Source of the DNA: Cryobacterium roopkundense
GTDB taxonomy: Bacteria > Actinomycetota > Actinomycetes > Actinomycetales > Microbacteriaceae
Direction: 5' to 3'
NCBI RefSeq assembly: GCF_014200405.1
Contig: NZ_JACHBQ010000001.1
Span: 682,001-746,000 of the forward strand
Length of the DNA stretch: 64,000 nucleotides
How positions within the stretch are numbered: the stretch's first letter is position 1; each line of letters starts with the position of its first letter. A program made the position numbers and the translations under genes. The notes under the pieces were generated by a model, which was given only the letters and a program-made list of their open reading frames with translations, did not search any database and had not been told where the DNA came from. Positions 26,101 to 33,643 of this stretch are shown in pieces.

Positions 26101-26448
26101 GACCTTTCGCGCGCCGTTGCCCTGGTAGTACCCGAGTCTCAGAATGTCGATGCGGTATGAACTCGCCGGCGTGAGGATCTTGAAACTCACCGTCTGGCCC
26201 ACGTTCACGCTCATAGCGGTGGCGTAGCCCTGGATGCTGGTGTCACCCGTGCCGGATACCTGCCAATCGCTCGGGGGCGTTCCGGGGAGCGAGTTTTCGC
26301 AGGCGATCGGGTTGACCACCGGCGCGGTACATGCGGCGGTGGCGGCCGTGGCCATCGATCCTGGAGCGACGAGTGCGGTGCAGAGCAGAGCAGAGCCGAG
26401 AAGTGCGATCAGTAGGGGTCGGCGGCGACGCGGGTCGGTTCGGGACAT
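23197..26448 (-). CDS. Secreted multidomain protein with DMFase-like, Ig-like and DUF4082 domains
   Basis: About 1083 residues. A signal peptide (basic start, then LLIALLGSALLCTALVAPG) is followed by an N,N-dimethylformamidase large-subunit-like domain from about residue 70 to 510, with LRLGYYQGNGARKV, VFQTSDTTWQAYNSYGGNSLY and FLSTGHDEYWS. Then come an Ig-like segment with GTATDTDGVVAGVEISTDAGATW, DUF4082, a Big_5-like segment PPTIVSAAPANGATGVAV, and a second DUF4082 to the end. The two DUF4082 copies share GVRFYKS and TTYVVSYFAP. The start is ATG 26448 because GGAG lies 6 bases before it. DUF4082 proteins often bind or degrade polysaccharides, so a cell-surface role is inferred. Confidence 0.82.
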   Translation of the reverse strand: MSRTDPRRRRPLLIALLGSALLCTALVAPGSMATAATAACTAPVVNPIACENSLPGTPPSDWQVSGTGDTSIQGYATAMSVNVGQTVSFKILTPASSYRIDILRLGYYQGNGARKVVAGLLPSASLPQAQPVCQTFPATGLIDCGNWATSASWAVPAASVSGVYIAHLVRNDTGGESVIPFVVRDDASTSEMVFQTSDTTWQAYNSYGGNSLYSCSVACPPGEPLTYKAAFKVSYNRPFTPGSQGSNWLMDTEYPMIRFLEANAYDVSYQSGLDTSIRGAQLLNHETFLSTGHDEYWSGSQRTNVEAARDAGVNLAFLSGNEIFWRTRWEPSAAGTTTANRTLVSYKDTHFDAPTDPVSWTGTWRDPRFGTATGGGNPENALTGQYFVVVSGSSDIRVPAEYAPLRIWRNTAAAALTGSQSLTLGPGLNTLGYEWDVDADNGFRPAGAFRMSSTTVAAPEVFTDYGSTVAPATATHNLTMYRAPSGALVFGAGTIQWSYGLDGYTTGRAADRNMQQATVNVFADMGAQPATLMSGLVAASRTTDTTSPTSAITSGLNGQTLADGTRVTISGTATDTDGVVAGVEISTDAGATWHPATGQAAWTYTWIAHGSPTSLVRTRAADDSGNLESPGAGASVGVVCPCSIWGNTVTPDVADSGDGGSVELGLKFTSSSAGAVTGVRFYKSATNTGTHTGSLWSATGTRLATATFTGESASGWQTVTFSSPVAVAANTTYVVSYFAPRGHYASASGFFYPNPSALPGGLDYTESAPLRALRSTSASGNGLYAYSASSVFPTNTYKGANYWVDLVFTTGTVSTTPPTIVSAAPANGATGVAVTSTATTTFNQAVIASSIVFGLRDAAGTAVSGATGYGAATNTATFTPTAALAASATYTASVSGATNASGQAMSPYTWSFTTAGAVLPPTCPCSVFAVGSVPATASAADTAAVGLGMKFRSDTAGKVTGIRFYKGSLNTGTHTGYLWSATGTRLATVTFTGETASGWQQANLATPVTIAANTTYTVSYYAPQGRYAATPGFFGSAADNAPLHGLASGTDGANGVYRYGSTGFPTQSFASSNYWVDVVFSLG

Positions 26449-26558
26449 GGACTTCTCCATCGACGGGGGTGGCATTCGTCCGATCGGGCCCGATCCCGAG
26501 CGGAACAGCGCAAACATGAGATTTCCTCATGCACCTTATGTCGACATGGCTGCCCTGG

Positions 26559-27311
26559 CTAGGGCAGGTGTGGCCGTCCCGCCTGGGCGCGGAGCCCGAC
26601 TGACGTGATGACATCCTCGCGCTGACCACCGGAATGCACGATCTGGGTGCCGTCGACGGTCAGCTGGCTGGCGTGGCAGCGAAGGGCGGCCAGCACGGTC
26701 TCTTCATGCCGATCGAGCGTGAACCACTCACTCGCGTCGGCTCGCACGTGGACGATTTCGGCGAAGGGTGTGCCGGCCGCGCGGCTGGCAGCCACGGTGG
26801 CGTCGTGCACGCGAACGTGGTCGGGATGACCGTAGCCGCCGCCGTGGTCGTAGCTGATCACAAGGGACGGCCGAAGTGCGTCGAGGAGGGACTCGATGTC
26901 CTGCGTCACGTCGCCGAGGGGCGCGCGCACGAGTGCTTCGTCGCTGACGTCGTTCGCCGGGCCGGCGAGCCCCGGGCTGATCCAGCTCATTCCGGAGTCC
27001 CTGTAGTGGCGCGGCTCGAGTGTGTTCCGCCGAGCCGGTGGCTCGCCGAGCCAGAATCGTTCGGCCACTCCGAGAGTCCGAACTGCTCGCTCCAGCTCCA
27101 GCTCGCGCTCGTCGCTCAGCGCCTGCGTGCCCTCGAGTTGCGAGAGCGGGCCTGCCACAACTTCGCCGCGTTCACCGCGGGTGGCGGTGAGCAGGGTGAC
27201 CCGGATGCCGCGGCTCACCAACTCCGCGATCAGCGCGCCGGTGCTGATGGTCTCATCGTCGGGGTGTGCATGCACGAAAAGGACTGACGACAGACCGTCG
27301 AGCACACTCAT
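26559..27311 (-). CDS. mshB: PIG-L family N-deacetylase, MshB-like
   Basis: A 250-residue zinc deacetylase. The zinc motif HAHPDDETISTG is near residue 13 and the second histidine set is DHGGGYGHPDHVRVH near 157, both as in MshB, which deacetylates GlcNAc-inositol in mycothiol synthesis. The start is ATG 27311, overlapping the glycosyltransferase stop as ATGA, so the two are translationally coupled. Standard MshB is about 300 residues, so this is a short version. The pairing with a MshA-like enzyme supports a glycosyl-deacetylase pair, though other GlcNAc conjugates are possible. Confidence 0.75.
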   Translation of the reverse strand: MSVLDGLSSVLFVHAHPDDETISTGALIAELVSRGIRVTLLTATRGERGEVVAGPLSQLEGTQALSDERELELERAVRTLGVAERFWLGEPPARRNTLEPRHYRDSGMSWISPGLAGPANDVSDEALVRAPLGDVTQDIESLLDALRPSLVISYDHGGGYGHPDHVRVHDATVAASRAAGTPFAEIVHVRADASEWFTLDRHEETVLAALRCHASQLTVDGTQIVHSGGQREDVITSVGLRAQAGRPHLP

Positions 27312-28540
27312 GCGATGGCGAGTTCCTGTCGGCAGCCCGCAGAGCCGGGAAGGACGAGTGACCGGTAGACAGTGAGCAGTCGCTGTGCGGAGAGTGGCCA
27401 ATCCAACCGCTCCGCGCGTTCGCGTGCGGCGAGGGACAGCGCGTGGGCGAACTCTCCATCGGCAAGCACCTGGGCGATGGCCGAACCCCAGGCGGCCGGC
27501 TCGCGCGACTCCACGATGATGCCGGTGCTGCCATGCACCACGGCCTCACGCAGGCCACCGGACCCTGCGGCCACAACGGGAACACCGCTCGCGGCCGCCT
27601 CGAGTGCCACGAGACCGTACGTTTCCGAGTGCGACGGCACGAGCACGACGCGTGCCTCGCGAAGCAGGTTGGCGAGCTTGATGCGAGACTGCGGTCCGAT
27701 GAAGCGAACGTCGCCCTCGATCCCGTGGCGGGCGGCGAGGGCGCGCAGCTCGTCGACGTAGCCGTCGAAGTCGCTCGACGCGTCGCCGGCGATGATCAGT
27801 TCGGGACGAATCGGCTCCGGCACGGCCGCGAGTGACTCGATCGCGAGGTCGAGTCCTTTGAGGGGCTGCAGGCGGGCTGCGACGATGGCGTAGCCGCGGC
27901 CGGCACGCGGTGCGTGTTTCGTGGGCCGAAAGAGGGTGCCGTCTACCCCGGGAGGCACTATCGCGATGCGGTCGCTCGCGCCGCCGAGGCGGTGGCGTAC
28001 GGTGTCGGCTTCGGCTTCGCTGATCGCCACGATCGCATCGGACTCGCGAGCGAGCCAGGCTTCGCCGGTCATCCGGCCGGCGGATTCCGGTCGTTCGCCG
28101 GCGGACAGCGGCGTCGATTCGTCGGCCGCGATGCTGTGGAAGCTTTGCACGTGGGGCGTGCCGAGTTCCCGGGCCAGGGGGAGGGCCGCCATGCCGGAAA
28201 ACCAGTGGTGGGAGTGGATGACATCATAGTGGCCGAGCGCGGACATCCGCTGTCGAAAGGCATCGACGTAGTCTTCGTGGTCGCCCTTGGGAACGGGGGA
28301 GGCGGGACCGGCGTCAAGAAAACGCAGGGTGACGCGCGGGCCGAGCTGAATCTTCCTGGCGATCTCGGGGGAAGAGCGACGGGTGAGGATTTCGACGCAG
28401 TGGCCGGCCGCAGCCAGGGCTTCGGCCTGGTGGCGCACGACCACGTTCATGCCGCCGGCGTCGCCCGAGCCCGGCTCGGCACCGGGGGAGGTGTGGAGGG
28501 AGACCAGGGCGATGTGAAGGGAGGTCGATTGGGAAGGCAC
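27308..28540 (-). CDS. mshA: Glycosyltransferase GT4, MshA-like
   Basis: A 410-residue GT-B glycosyltransferase. The opening strand LVSLHTSPGAEPGSGDAGGMNVVV is the MshA pattern; in MshA this region binds UDP-GlcNAc and inositol-phosphate. The donor site at the C-terminus has SHSETYGLVALEAAASGVPVVAAGSGGL (E-x7-E). In mycothiol synthesis MshA joins GlcNAc to inositol 1-phosphate. The next gene is a MshB-like deacetylase with a 4-base overlap. The spacing between sub-motifs and the start (MPSQSTSLH) is like sucrose-synthase-type relatives too, so mycothiol is likely but not proven. Confidence 0.78.
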   Translation of the reverse strand: MPSQSTSLHIALVSLHTSPGAEPGSGDAGGMNVVVRHQAEALAAAGHCVEILTRRSSPEIARKIQLGPRVTLRFLDAGPASPVPKGDHEDYVDAFRQRMSALGHYDVIHSHHWFSGMAALPLARELGTPHVQSFHSIAADESTPLSAGERPESAGRMTGEAWLARESDAIVAISEAEADTVRHRLGGASDRIAIVPPGVDGTLFRPTKHAPRAGRGYAIVAARLQPLKGLDLAIESLAAVPEPIRPELIIAGDASSDFDGYVDELRALAARHGIEGDVRFIGPQSRIKLANLLREARVVLVPSHSETYGLVALEAAASGVPVVAAGSGGLREAVVHGSTGIIVESREPAAWGSAIAQVLADGEFAHALSLAARERAERLDWPLSAQRLLTVYRSLVLPGSAGCRQELAIA

Positions 28541-28741
28541 CCCAAAATCTTAACGCACCGCGACTCGCGGGCGCCCGGGATAGCAGCATTCGGGCCCGCT
28601 GTCCCAGTTCTCTCGTTTCCCACAGCGTTGTTGGTGAAAACCACAGACTGGGGTAGACGACGTGATTTACCCCCCAAGATCGACTTACTACTACCGGCGC
28701 TTCGGGTCCGGTAGGGGGCTATCGATACTGGAGTGAAACCA

Positions 28742-29728
28742 ATGAAGACGACCAAATTGGGGTCAGGCAAATTGAGGTCAGGCACTTTCAGGTCAGGGGC
28801 CCTCGCGGCCCTGGCCGTGGGTGCCCTATGCGTGACCGGCCTCGTGTCCGCCGGGGCAGCGAACGCAACCTCTGGCGCGGACTCGTCCGACGTCACCCGC
28901 TGGATCGTTCCGCAGACGCAACAGGCCGGAGAGTCCTACTGGACGTCGGAGCGCATGATGAATGCCACACCCGGCGACGTGCTGGTGGCCGACAACGTTG
29001 CATCCGCTCACCCGAGCGACGTCAAGGTGGGGCCGAAGAAGACCGTCGGAAAGCAAAAGGCCGACCCGCAGGTGGCGGCGGCGCAGGTGGCGCCGATCGA
29101 CAACATCGGCAAGGTCTTCTTCACGCTCGGCGGCAGCGACTACGTGTGCTCCGGCAACGCCATTGCCTCCGGCAACGAGAACACAGTGGTGACCGCCGGT
29201 CACTGCCTGAACTCGGGCCCCGGTGCGTTCGCCTCGAAGTTCACCTTCGTTCCGGCTTACGAGAACGGCTCGGCCCCCTTCGGCCAGTGGAACGCAACCG
29301 AGCTGTACGCGCCCACCCAGTGGACCTCGGGTGGCGACATCACCTACGACACCGGCTTCGCGATCGTCGCGTCACCGACCGGCACGAGCCTCAGCGACAC
29401 TGTGGGCGCATCGGGAGTGTCGTTCAACGACAGCCGCGGTCTCACCTACTCTGCCTACGGCTACCCGGCAGCGGCACCGTTCACCGGACAGACACTGCAG
29501 TCGTGCTACGGCTCCGCGACCGATGACCCGTACGGCCAGTCCGAGTCGCAGGGCATCCCGTGCAACATGACCGGCGGTTCGTCGGGCGGACCGTGGTTCA
29601 TCGGCAGTGGCTCGAACGGCTATCAGAACTCTGTGAACAGCTTCGGCTACAACAACATTTCCAACACCATGTTCGGCCCGTACTGGGGCTCGGTCATCGC
29701 GAGCACCTATGACGCAGCATCCGCCTAA
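28742..29728 (+). CDS. Secreted trypsin-like serine protease
   Basis: A 328-residue exported protease. The signal peptide region (GALAALAVGALCVTGLVSAGAANA) is followed by a propeptide with YWTSERMMNATP, then the chymotrypsin-like domain from about residue 110. The catalytic triad is TAGHC (His), DTGFAI (Asp) and GGSSGGPW (Ser), all intact. The start chosen is ATG 28742 because GGAG lies 8 bases before it; GTG 28733 is the alternative. The last 20 bases overlap a small ORF (29709-29885) that carries a motif resembling the protease propeptide. Confidence 0.85.
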   Translation: MKTTKLGSGKLRSGTFRSGALAALAVGALCVTGLVSAGAANATSGADSSDVTRWIVPQTQQAGESYWTSERMMNATPGDVLVADNVASAHPSDVKVGPKKTVGKQKADPQVAAAQVAPIDNIGKVFFTLGGSDYVCSGNAIASGNENTVVTAGHCLNSGPGAFASKFTFVPAYENGSAPFGQWNATELYAPTQWTSGGDITYDTGFAIVASPTGTSLSDTVGASGVSFNDSRGLTYSAYGYPAAAPFTGQTLQSCYGSATDDPYGQSESQGIPCNMTGGSSGGPWFIGSGSNGYQNSVNSFGYNNISNTMFGPYWGSVIASTYDAASA

Positions 29729-29885
29729 GCCGGCCGATGATACGGCCGACGCCACGGGCGTGGACAGCCAACGGCTGACTCCCGACGACGAAGGCTGGTC
29801 CGAGGAGCGGATGCGCGCGGCAAAACCGCGCGAGATCCGGCTCAATCCGGACGGAACGCGCCACACCGACGCACCGCAACCGTAA
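29709..29885 (+). CDS. 58-residue ORF with a propeptide-like motif
   Basis: Small hydrophilic protein overlapping the protease 3' end by 20 bases in another frame and followed directly by a terminator, so it is the last gene of the unit. It contains GWSEERMRAAKPREIRL, which resembles YWTSERMMNATPGDVLV in the protease propeptide (W-S/T-x-E-R-M-x-x-A-x-P). No signal peptide, no cysteines. It could be a separately made inhibitor, chaperone or a relic of a duplicated propeptide. Function is unknown. The ATG has no strong ribosome binding site, so coupling to the protease is assumed. Confidence 0.5.
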   Translation: MTQHPPKPADDTADATGVDSQRLTPDDEGWSEERMRAAKPREIRLNPDGTRHTDAPQP

Positions 29886-29888
29886 GGA

Positions 29889-29926
29889 ACGAGATCGCCG
29901 GATGCCCACGCATCCGGCGATCTCGT
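29889..29926. terminator. Strong hairpin terminator after the protease unit
   Basis: Two perfect 17-base arms (29889-29905 and 29910-29926) with a CCAC loop. It lies 3 bases after the stop of the 58-residue ORF. There is no T-run. Confidence 0.85.
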
Positions 29927-30032
29927 CGTGTGAGGGCCCGTACGGAGTCGCCTCAGTGGCCGTACACTGCCGGACGGCACGCTGATCGCCTGACCGGGGT
30001 GTGCTCGATGAAACCCGGTTAGGCTCTCTGGG

Positions 30033-30575
30033 GTGATCGAACCCATTGAGCTCTCCCACGGTGTCGAACTCCGGGTCCTTGCCCGCCAAGACGCCGAGTT
30101 TCTCGCCACCACATACACGAAGAATCGTGCTCATCTCGCACCTTGGGATGCCGAGCGGCACGAGGACTTCTTCACGACAGCCTGGCACGAGGGCGAGACG
30201 GCGCAGCAGCTCGCCGCCTATGCTTCGGGGGCGGCAGTGCCCCTGGTTCTCGCCACGCCGACCGCCATCGTGGGACGGGTCACCCTCTCCGGAATCACCC
30301 GCGGCGCGTTCGAAAGCGCGAGTCTCGGGTACTGGGTGGACGAAGAGTTCAGCGGTCACGGGCTTATTTCTGCCGCCGTGGGCCATGTTGTCGGCATAGC
30401 TCGCGACAGTGTCGGCCTCCACCGGCTGCAAGCCGGCACTCTGCTGCACAACCACGCCTCGCAGCGCGTGCTGCAAAAGGCCGGATTCGAGTCCTTCGGC
30501 ATGGCGCCTCGCTACCTGCGCATCGCCGGCGAATGGCAGGACCACAGGCTGTTTCAGAAGATCCTGCACGACTGA
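30033..30575 (+). CDS. GNAT N-acetyltransferase, RimJ/RimL-like
   Basis: A 180-residue acetyltransferase of the ribosomal-protein-alanine acetyltransferase type. FLATTYTKNRAHLAPWDAERHEDFF near residue 23 and SLGYWVDEEFSGHGLISAAVGHVVG near 96 are the family's substrate and acetyl-CoA regions, followed by RLQAGTLLHNHASQRVLQKAGFESFG. The GTG start at 30033 is 7 bases after TAGGCT (30020-30025), a -10-like box, so it may be leaderless. The true substrate (a ribosomal protein or a small amine) is open. Confidence 0.82.
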   Translation: MIEPIELSHGVELRVLARQDAEFLATTYTKNRAHLAPWDAERHEDFFTTAWHEGETAQQLAAYASGAAVPLVLATPTAIVGRVTLSGITRGAFESASLGYWVDEEFSGHGLISAAVGHVVGIARDSVGLHRLQAGTLLHNHASQRVLQKAGFESFGMAPRYLRIAGEWQDHRLFQKILHD

Positions 30576-30622
30576 GCGGGCCGGAAACGCCTTCGTACGG
30601 TCAGGTCTGTATCGTGGAAGAC

Positions 30623-31141
30623 ATGCCACATTTGCTTCGCCCCATCGAGCCGCTCGATCTCGCCCAAATCCTCACGCTCAACAATGCGGCGGTGCCTGCC
30701 GTCAACGACCTCGATACGGCCAGTCTCGCGGCGCTCGTGGCCACTGCGGCACACACTGCCGTGATCACGACGGATGCCGCACCGCACGTGGTCCTGGGAT
30801 TCGTCATCGCCTTCGCCCCCAACGCCGACTACGCGAGTGAGAACTACCGCTGGTTCTCGGCGCGGTCGGGCAGCTTTCTCTACGTGGACCGTATCGTGGT
30901 GGCCCCCGAATCCAGGAGCCAAAAACTCGGTGCATTGCTCTACGACTCCGTCTTCGACGCGGCCCGCAAATCCGCAGTTGCAGAAGTATTCTGCGAAGTG
31001 AATACCTCCCCGCCGAACCCGCGGTCGCTCGTGTTCCACTCCCGCCTCGGGTTCGCCGAGATCGGGCAGCAGACAACGAAGAATGACACAGTCGTCGTGG
31101 CGCTGCTGTCGGCATCCATTACTGCGGCAACTTCGAGCTGA
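30623..31141 (+). CDS. GNAT N-acetyltransferase
   Basis: A 172-residue acetyltransferase, the second of a tandem pair. It has LYVDRIVVAPESRSQKLGALLYDSVFDAA, where the usual Q/RxxGxG/A acetyl-CoA loop is SRSQKLG, and CEVNTSPPNPRSLVFHSRLGFAEIGQ. It starts at ATG 30623 (GGAAG just upstream) and its stop is one base before the S66 carboxypeptidase ATG at 31143, so the two are co-expressed. The substrate is not known. Confidence 0.8.
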   Translation: MPHLLRPIEPLDLAQILTLNNAAVPAVNDLDTASLAALVATAAHTAVITTDAAPHVVLGFVIAFAPNADYASENYRWFSARSGSFLYVDRIVVAPESRSQKLGALLYDSVFDAARKSAVAEVFCEVNTSPPNPRSLVFHSRLGFAEIGQQTTKNDTVVVALLSASITAATSS

Positions 31142-31142
31142 C

Positions 31143-32171
31143 ATGCAGATTCGCTACCCACGTCCGCTCCGCGCCGGTGACCTGATCGGCGTGACCTCGC
31201 CGTCGAGTGGCGTGGGCGCGAAGGAACAGGGGCGGCTCGAGTATGCGCTGGGAGGTCTGGGCGAGCGAGGCTTCGACGTGACGATCGGCGAGTGCATGGA
31301 CGGGAAGACTCACGTGAGCGCCCCGGCGGAGCAGCGCGCCGCGGAGCTCATGGGGATGCTGCTCGACCCGCGAATTCGAGCCATTGTTCCGCCGTGGGGC
31401 GGCGAAACGGCGATCGATCTATTGCCGCACCTCGACTTCGACGCGATTGCCCAGGCCGAACCCACGTGGTTCGTCGGCTACTCCGACATCTCGACGCTGC
31501 TGACGCCCCTGACGTTACTGACCGGTCTGGCCACAGTGCACGGCAGCAACCTGATGGACACCCCCTATGATCTGCCGGCTCCGCTGCTGCCGTGGACAGA
31601 CGTGGTGGCCCTGCCAGCCGGTTCGACGTTTCGCCAGGCCTCTCCTGGAGTGCACAGGCTGGGCGAGTGGGACGACTGGGAGGCCCATCCCGAGGTGTCA
31701 CAGCGCGCGTGGAACGGCGAGGGCACCTGGACCCGTCTCGATGCAGGCACCCGGCCCGTGGACGTGTCGGGTCGGTTGATCGGCGGCTGCATCGAGACGC
31801 TGGCGAACCTCGCCGGGAGCCGGTATGGCGATACGAACCGGTTGCGCACCGGTTCGGAGACCGGCGTCATCGTATACGTGGAGGCATCCGGCGATGAGGC
31901 TCTCTCCATATGCCGCAACCTGCATGGGATGCGTCTGGCCGGGTTCTTCGAGGGCGCGCGTGCCATCCTCGTGGGGCGAACGGGGGCCCCAGACTCTCCG
32001 ACGCTGACCCAGGCCGAGGCGGTGCTCGACGCCCTGGCCGTTCTCGGCGTGCCCATCATTTCCGACGTGGAATGTGGCCACGTTCCCCCGCAGCTCCCGA
32101 TTGTGAACGGCGCCCTGGGTCGCCTCGTCTTCACCGACTCCGAGCAATATCTCGAGCAGTCGCTCGTCTAG
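31143..32171 (+). CDS. LD-carboxypeptidase family S66 (MccF-like)
   Basis: A 342-residue serine carboxypeptidase of family S66, as in LdcA (tetrapeptide trimming of murein) and MccF (microcin C7 immunity). The nucleophile serine is in WFVGYSDISTLLTPL near residue 115, the glutamate in the middle region and histidine near the end (VECGHVPPQLPIVNGALGRLVF). Length and the Y-S-D-I-S pattern fit the MccF branch slightly better than LdcA. It is one base downstream of the GNAT gene. Confidence 0.82.
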   Translation: MQIRYPRPLRAGDLIGVTSPSSGVGAKEQGRLEYALGGLGERGFDVTIGECMDGKTHVSAPAEQRAAELMGMLLDPRIRAIVPPWGGETAIDLLPHLDFDAIAQAEPTWFVGYSDISTLLTPLTLLTGLATVHGSNLMDTPYDLPAPLLPWTDVVALPAGSTFRQASPGVHRLGEWDDWEAHPEVSQRAWNGEGTWTRLDAGTRPVDVSGRLIGGCIETLANLAGSRYGDTNRLRTGSETGVIVYVEASGDEALSICRNLHGMRLAGFFEGARAILVGRTGAPDSPTLTQAEAVLDALAVLGVPIISDVECGHVPPQLPIVNGALGRLVFTDSEQYLEQSLV

Positions 32172-32233
32172 CCGCGTCGGCCGTCCCCTCGTCTCGTATC
32201 GCCGCCGACGGAATGCCGTCTGCGGTGTCCTCC

Positions 32234-32281
32234 TTCGCTGATCGAGGAACGCCGTCTACGGCGTGTCTCGAGATCCCGCGA
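32234..32281. repeat. Palindromic intergenic sequence, REP-like
   Basis: The 211-base gap after the S66 gene has no gene. It contains the 14-base palindrome CGCCG-TCTA-CGGCG (32251-32264) nested between GATCGAGGA and TCTCGAGA halves, reminiscent of the short dispersed palindromes found in Microbacteriaceae intergenic DNA. Only one copy was noticed in this window. Confidence 0.3.
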
Positions 32282-32382
32282 GTCAATCTCCGAACGGCGG
32301 GAGAGGGCGTCCAAGGCTTCTCTAGAGAAGAACGAAGAAACTCTCCTCTGCAGTAGGCACGTACCCTGACGTCGCATCGCTT

Positions 32383-32823
32383 CTAGCGTTGGGAGCCGGG
32401 ACGGCCGGTGATCAGAATCACCAGCTGCACAAGGATTCCGATGACCGAGCCGATGAGTGACAGGACGAGCACAATTCGGGCGATCAGGTTCCAGTCGAAG
32501 CCGATCGGAAACGCGAAGGGAAACACCTGCCAGACGGAAACCAGCACGGCGATCCCGATTCCGAGCGTCACGAGATCGCCGAGCGCCTTGAGCCGGGGGT
32601 AATCGACGATGAGATAGATAGCGTTCGTGAACATGCCCGCGATCAAGGAAAGGTTCACGAGGCCGAGCAGCTGGCCGGCTTCGTCTGTGAGGTACGGTAC
32701 GGCCTGCCAGCCGGGCCAGACGTTGACGGCGTACAGCACGGCTCCGTTGATCAGGAGGCCGAGGGCATAACCCGTTCGACGTGCGCCGGCACGCTGACGT
32801 CGCTTCTCTGTCGCGTCGGTCAT
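32383..32823 (-). CDS. Four-helix membrane protein, function unknown
   Basis: A 146-residue integral membrane protein not recognised as a named family. A basic cytoplasmic start (RRQRAGARR) is followed by four hydrophobic segments near residues 20-38, 52-75, 82-102 and 112-138. There are no conserved-looking charged residues inside helices. It is alone on the minus strand between the S66 gene and the DinB-like gene. Confidence 0.6.
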   Translation of the reverse strand: MTDATEKRRQRAGARRTGYALGLLINGAVLYAVNVWPGWQAVPYLTDEAGQLLGLVNLSLIAGMFTNAIYLIVDYPRLKALGDLVTLGIGIAVLVSVWQVFPFAFPIGFDWNLIARIVLVLSLIGSVIGILVQLVILITGRPGSQR

Positions 32824-32919
32824 GATTTCCCCTGAGCTCGTCGTACCGGATGGCGTTGAGGCCGGCTATCGCCGCGCGCGCATCTATCCTCGCAGGGTGT
32901 TGTCTGCAAGAGTTTCATC

Positions 32920-33528
32920 ATGAGCGAATCAGACGTGAAAGCAGATCTTCAGCGCTATCTTCAAGGCGGTCGAGAAGCATTGCTCTGGAAACTCGACGGG
33001 CTCTCCGAGTACGACATTCGTAGGCCTCTCGTGCCGACGGGCACGAACCTCCTCGGGGTGATCAAGCATGTCGCGAGCGTAGAGGCCGGCTACCTCGGCG
33101 ACACCTTTGATCGTCCGTCCGGCGAAGAGATGCCGTGGATGGCGGATGACGCGGAGTCGAATGCGGACATGTGGGCCACCGCCGCGGAATCCCGAGCGCA
33201 CATCGTCGACTTCTACCACCGGGTGTGGGCGCATTCCGACGCCACGATCGAGGCGCTGCCGCTCGACGCGACCGGTACCGTGGCTTGGTGGCCGGCGGAC
33301 CGCAGCACGACGACTCTGCACCGGATTCTGATTCACATGATCGCGGAAACCCACCGCCATGCCGGGCACACAGATCTCGTGCGCGAGCTCATCGATGGCT
33401 CCGTGGGACTGCGCGCGGGCAACGACAATCTCCCGGCCGGCGACGAGATCTGGTGGGCAACTTATCGGGATCGCATAGAAGAGGCGGCGCGCGCCGCCGG
33501 TGCGGCCGCCGCGTCTGGCAGCCTCTGA
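32920..33528 (+). CDS. DinB-superfamily protein (DUF664)
   Basis: A 202-residue four-helix bundle of the DinB/YfiT superfamily. Likely metal ligands are the histidine in GVIKHVASVEAGYLGD near residue 50 and the pair in HMIAETHRHAGHTDLVREL near 141. RRPLVPTGTNLLGVIKH is typical of DUF664, whose members in actinobacteria include thiol-dependent (mycothiol or bacillithiol) transferases. With mshA/mshB in the window, a thiol link is plausible but unproven. The ATG lacks an obvious Shine-Dalgarno. Confidence 0.78.
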   Translation: MSESDVKADLQRYLQGGREALLWKLDGLSEYDIRRPLVPTGTNLLGVIKHVASVEAGYLGDTFDRPSGEEMPWMADDAESNADMWATAAESRAHIVDFYHRVWAHSDATIEALPLDATGTVAWWPADRSTTTLHRILIHMIAETHRHAGHTDLVRELIDGSVGLRAGNDNLPAGDEIWWATYRDRIEEAARAAGAAAASGSL

Positions 33529-33643
33529 CTCGGCCCGGGGTTTCTCCTCCACAGGTAAGAATCTTGGGGAGTTTTCCACAGAATGCCCCGATCAGGGCTG
33601 TTTAGGGCCCGTGAATGTCGGTGGTCGCTGGGAAAATTAGGCC

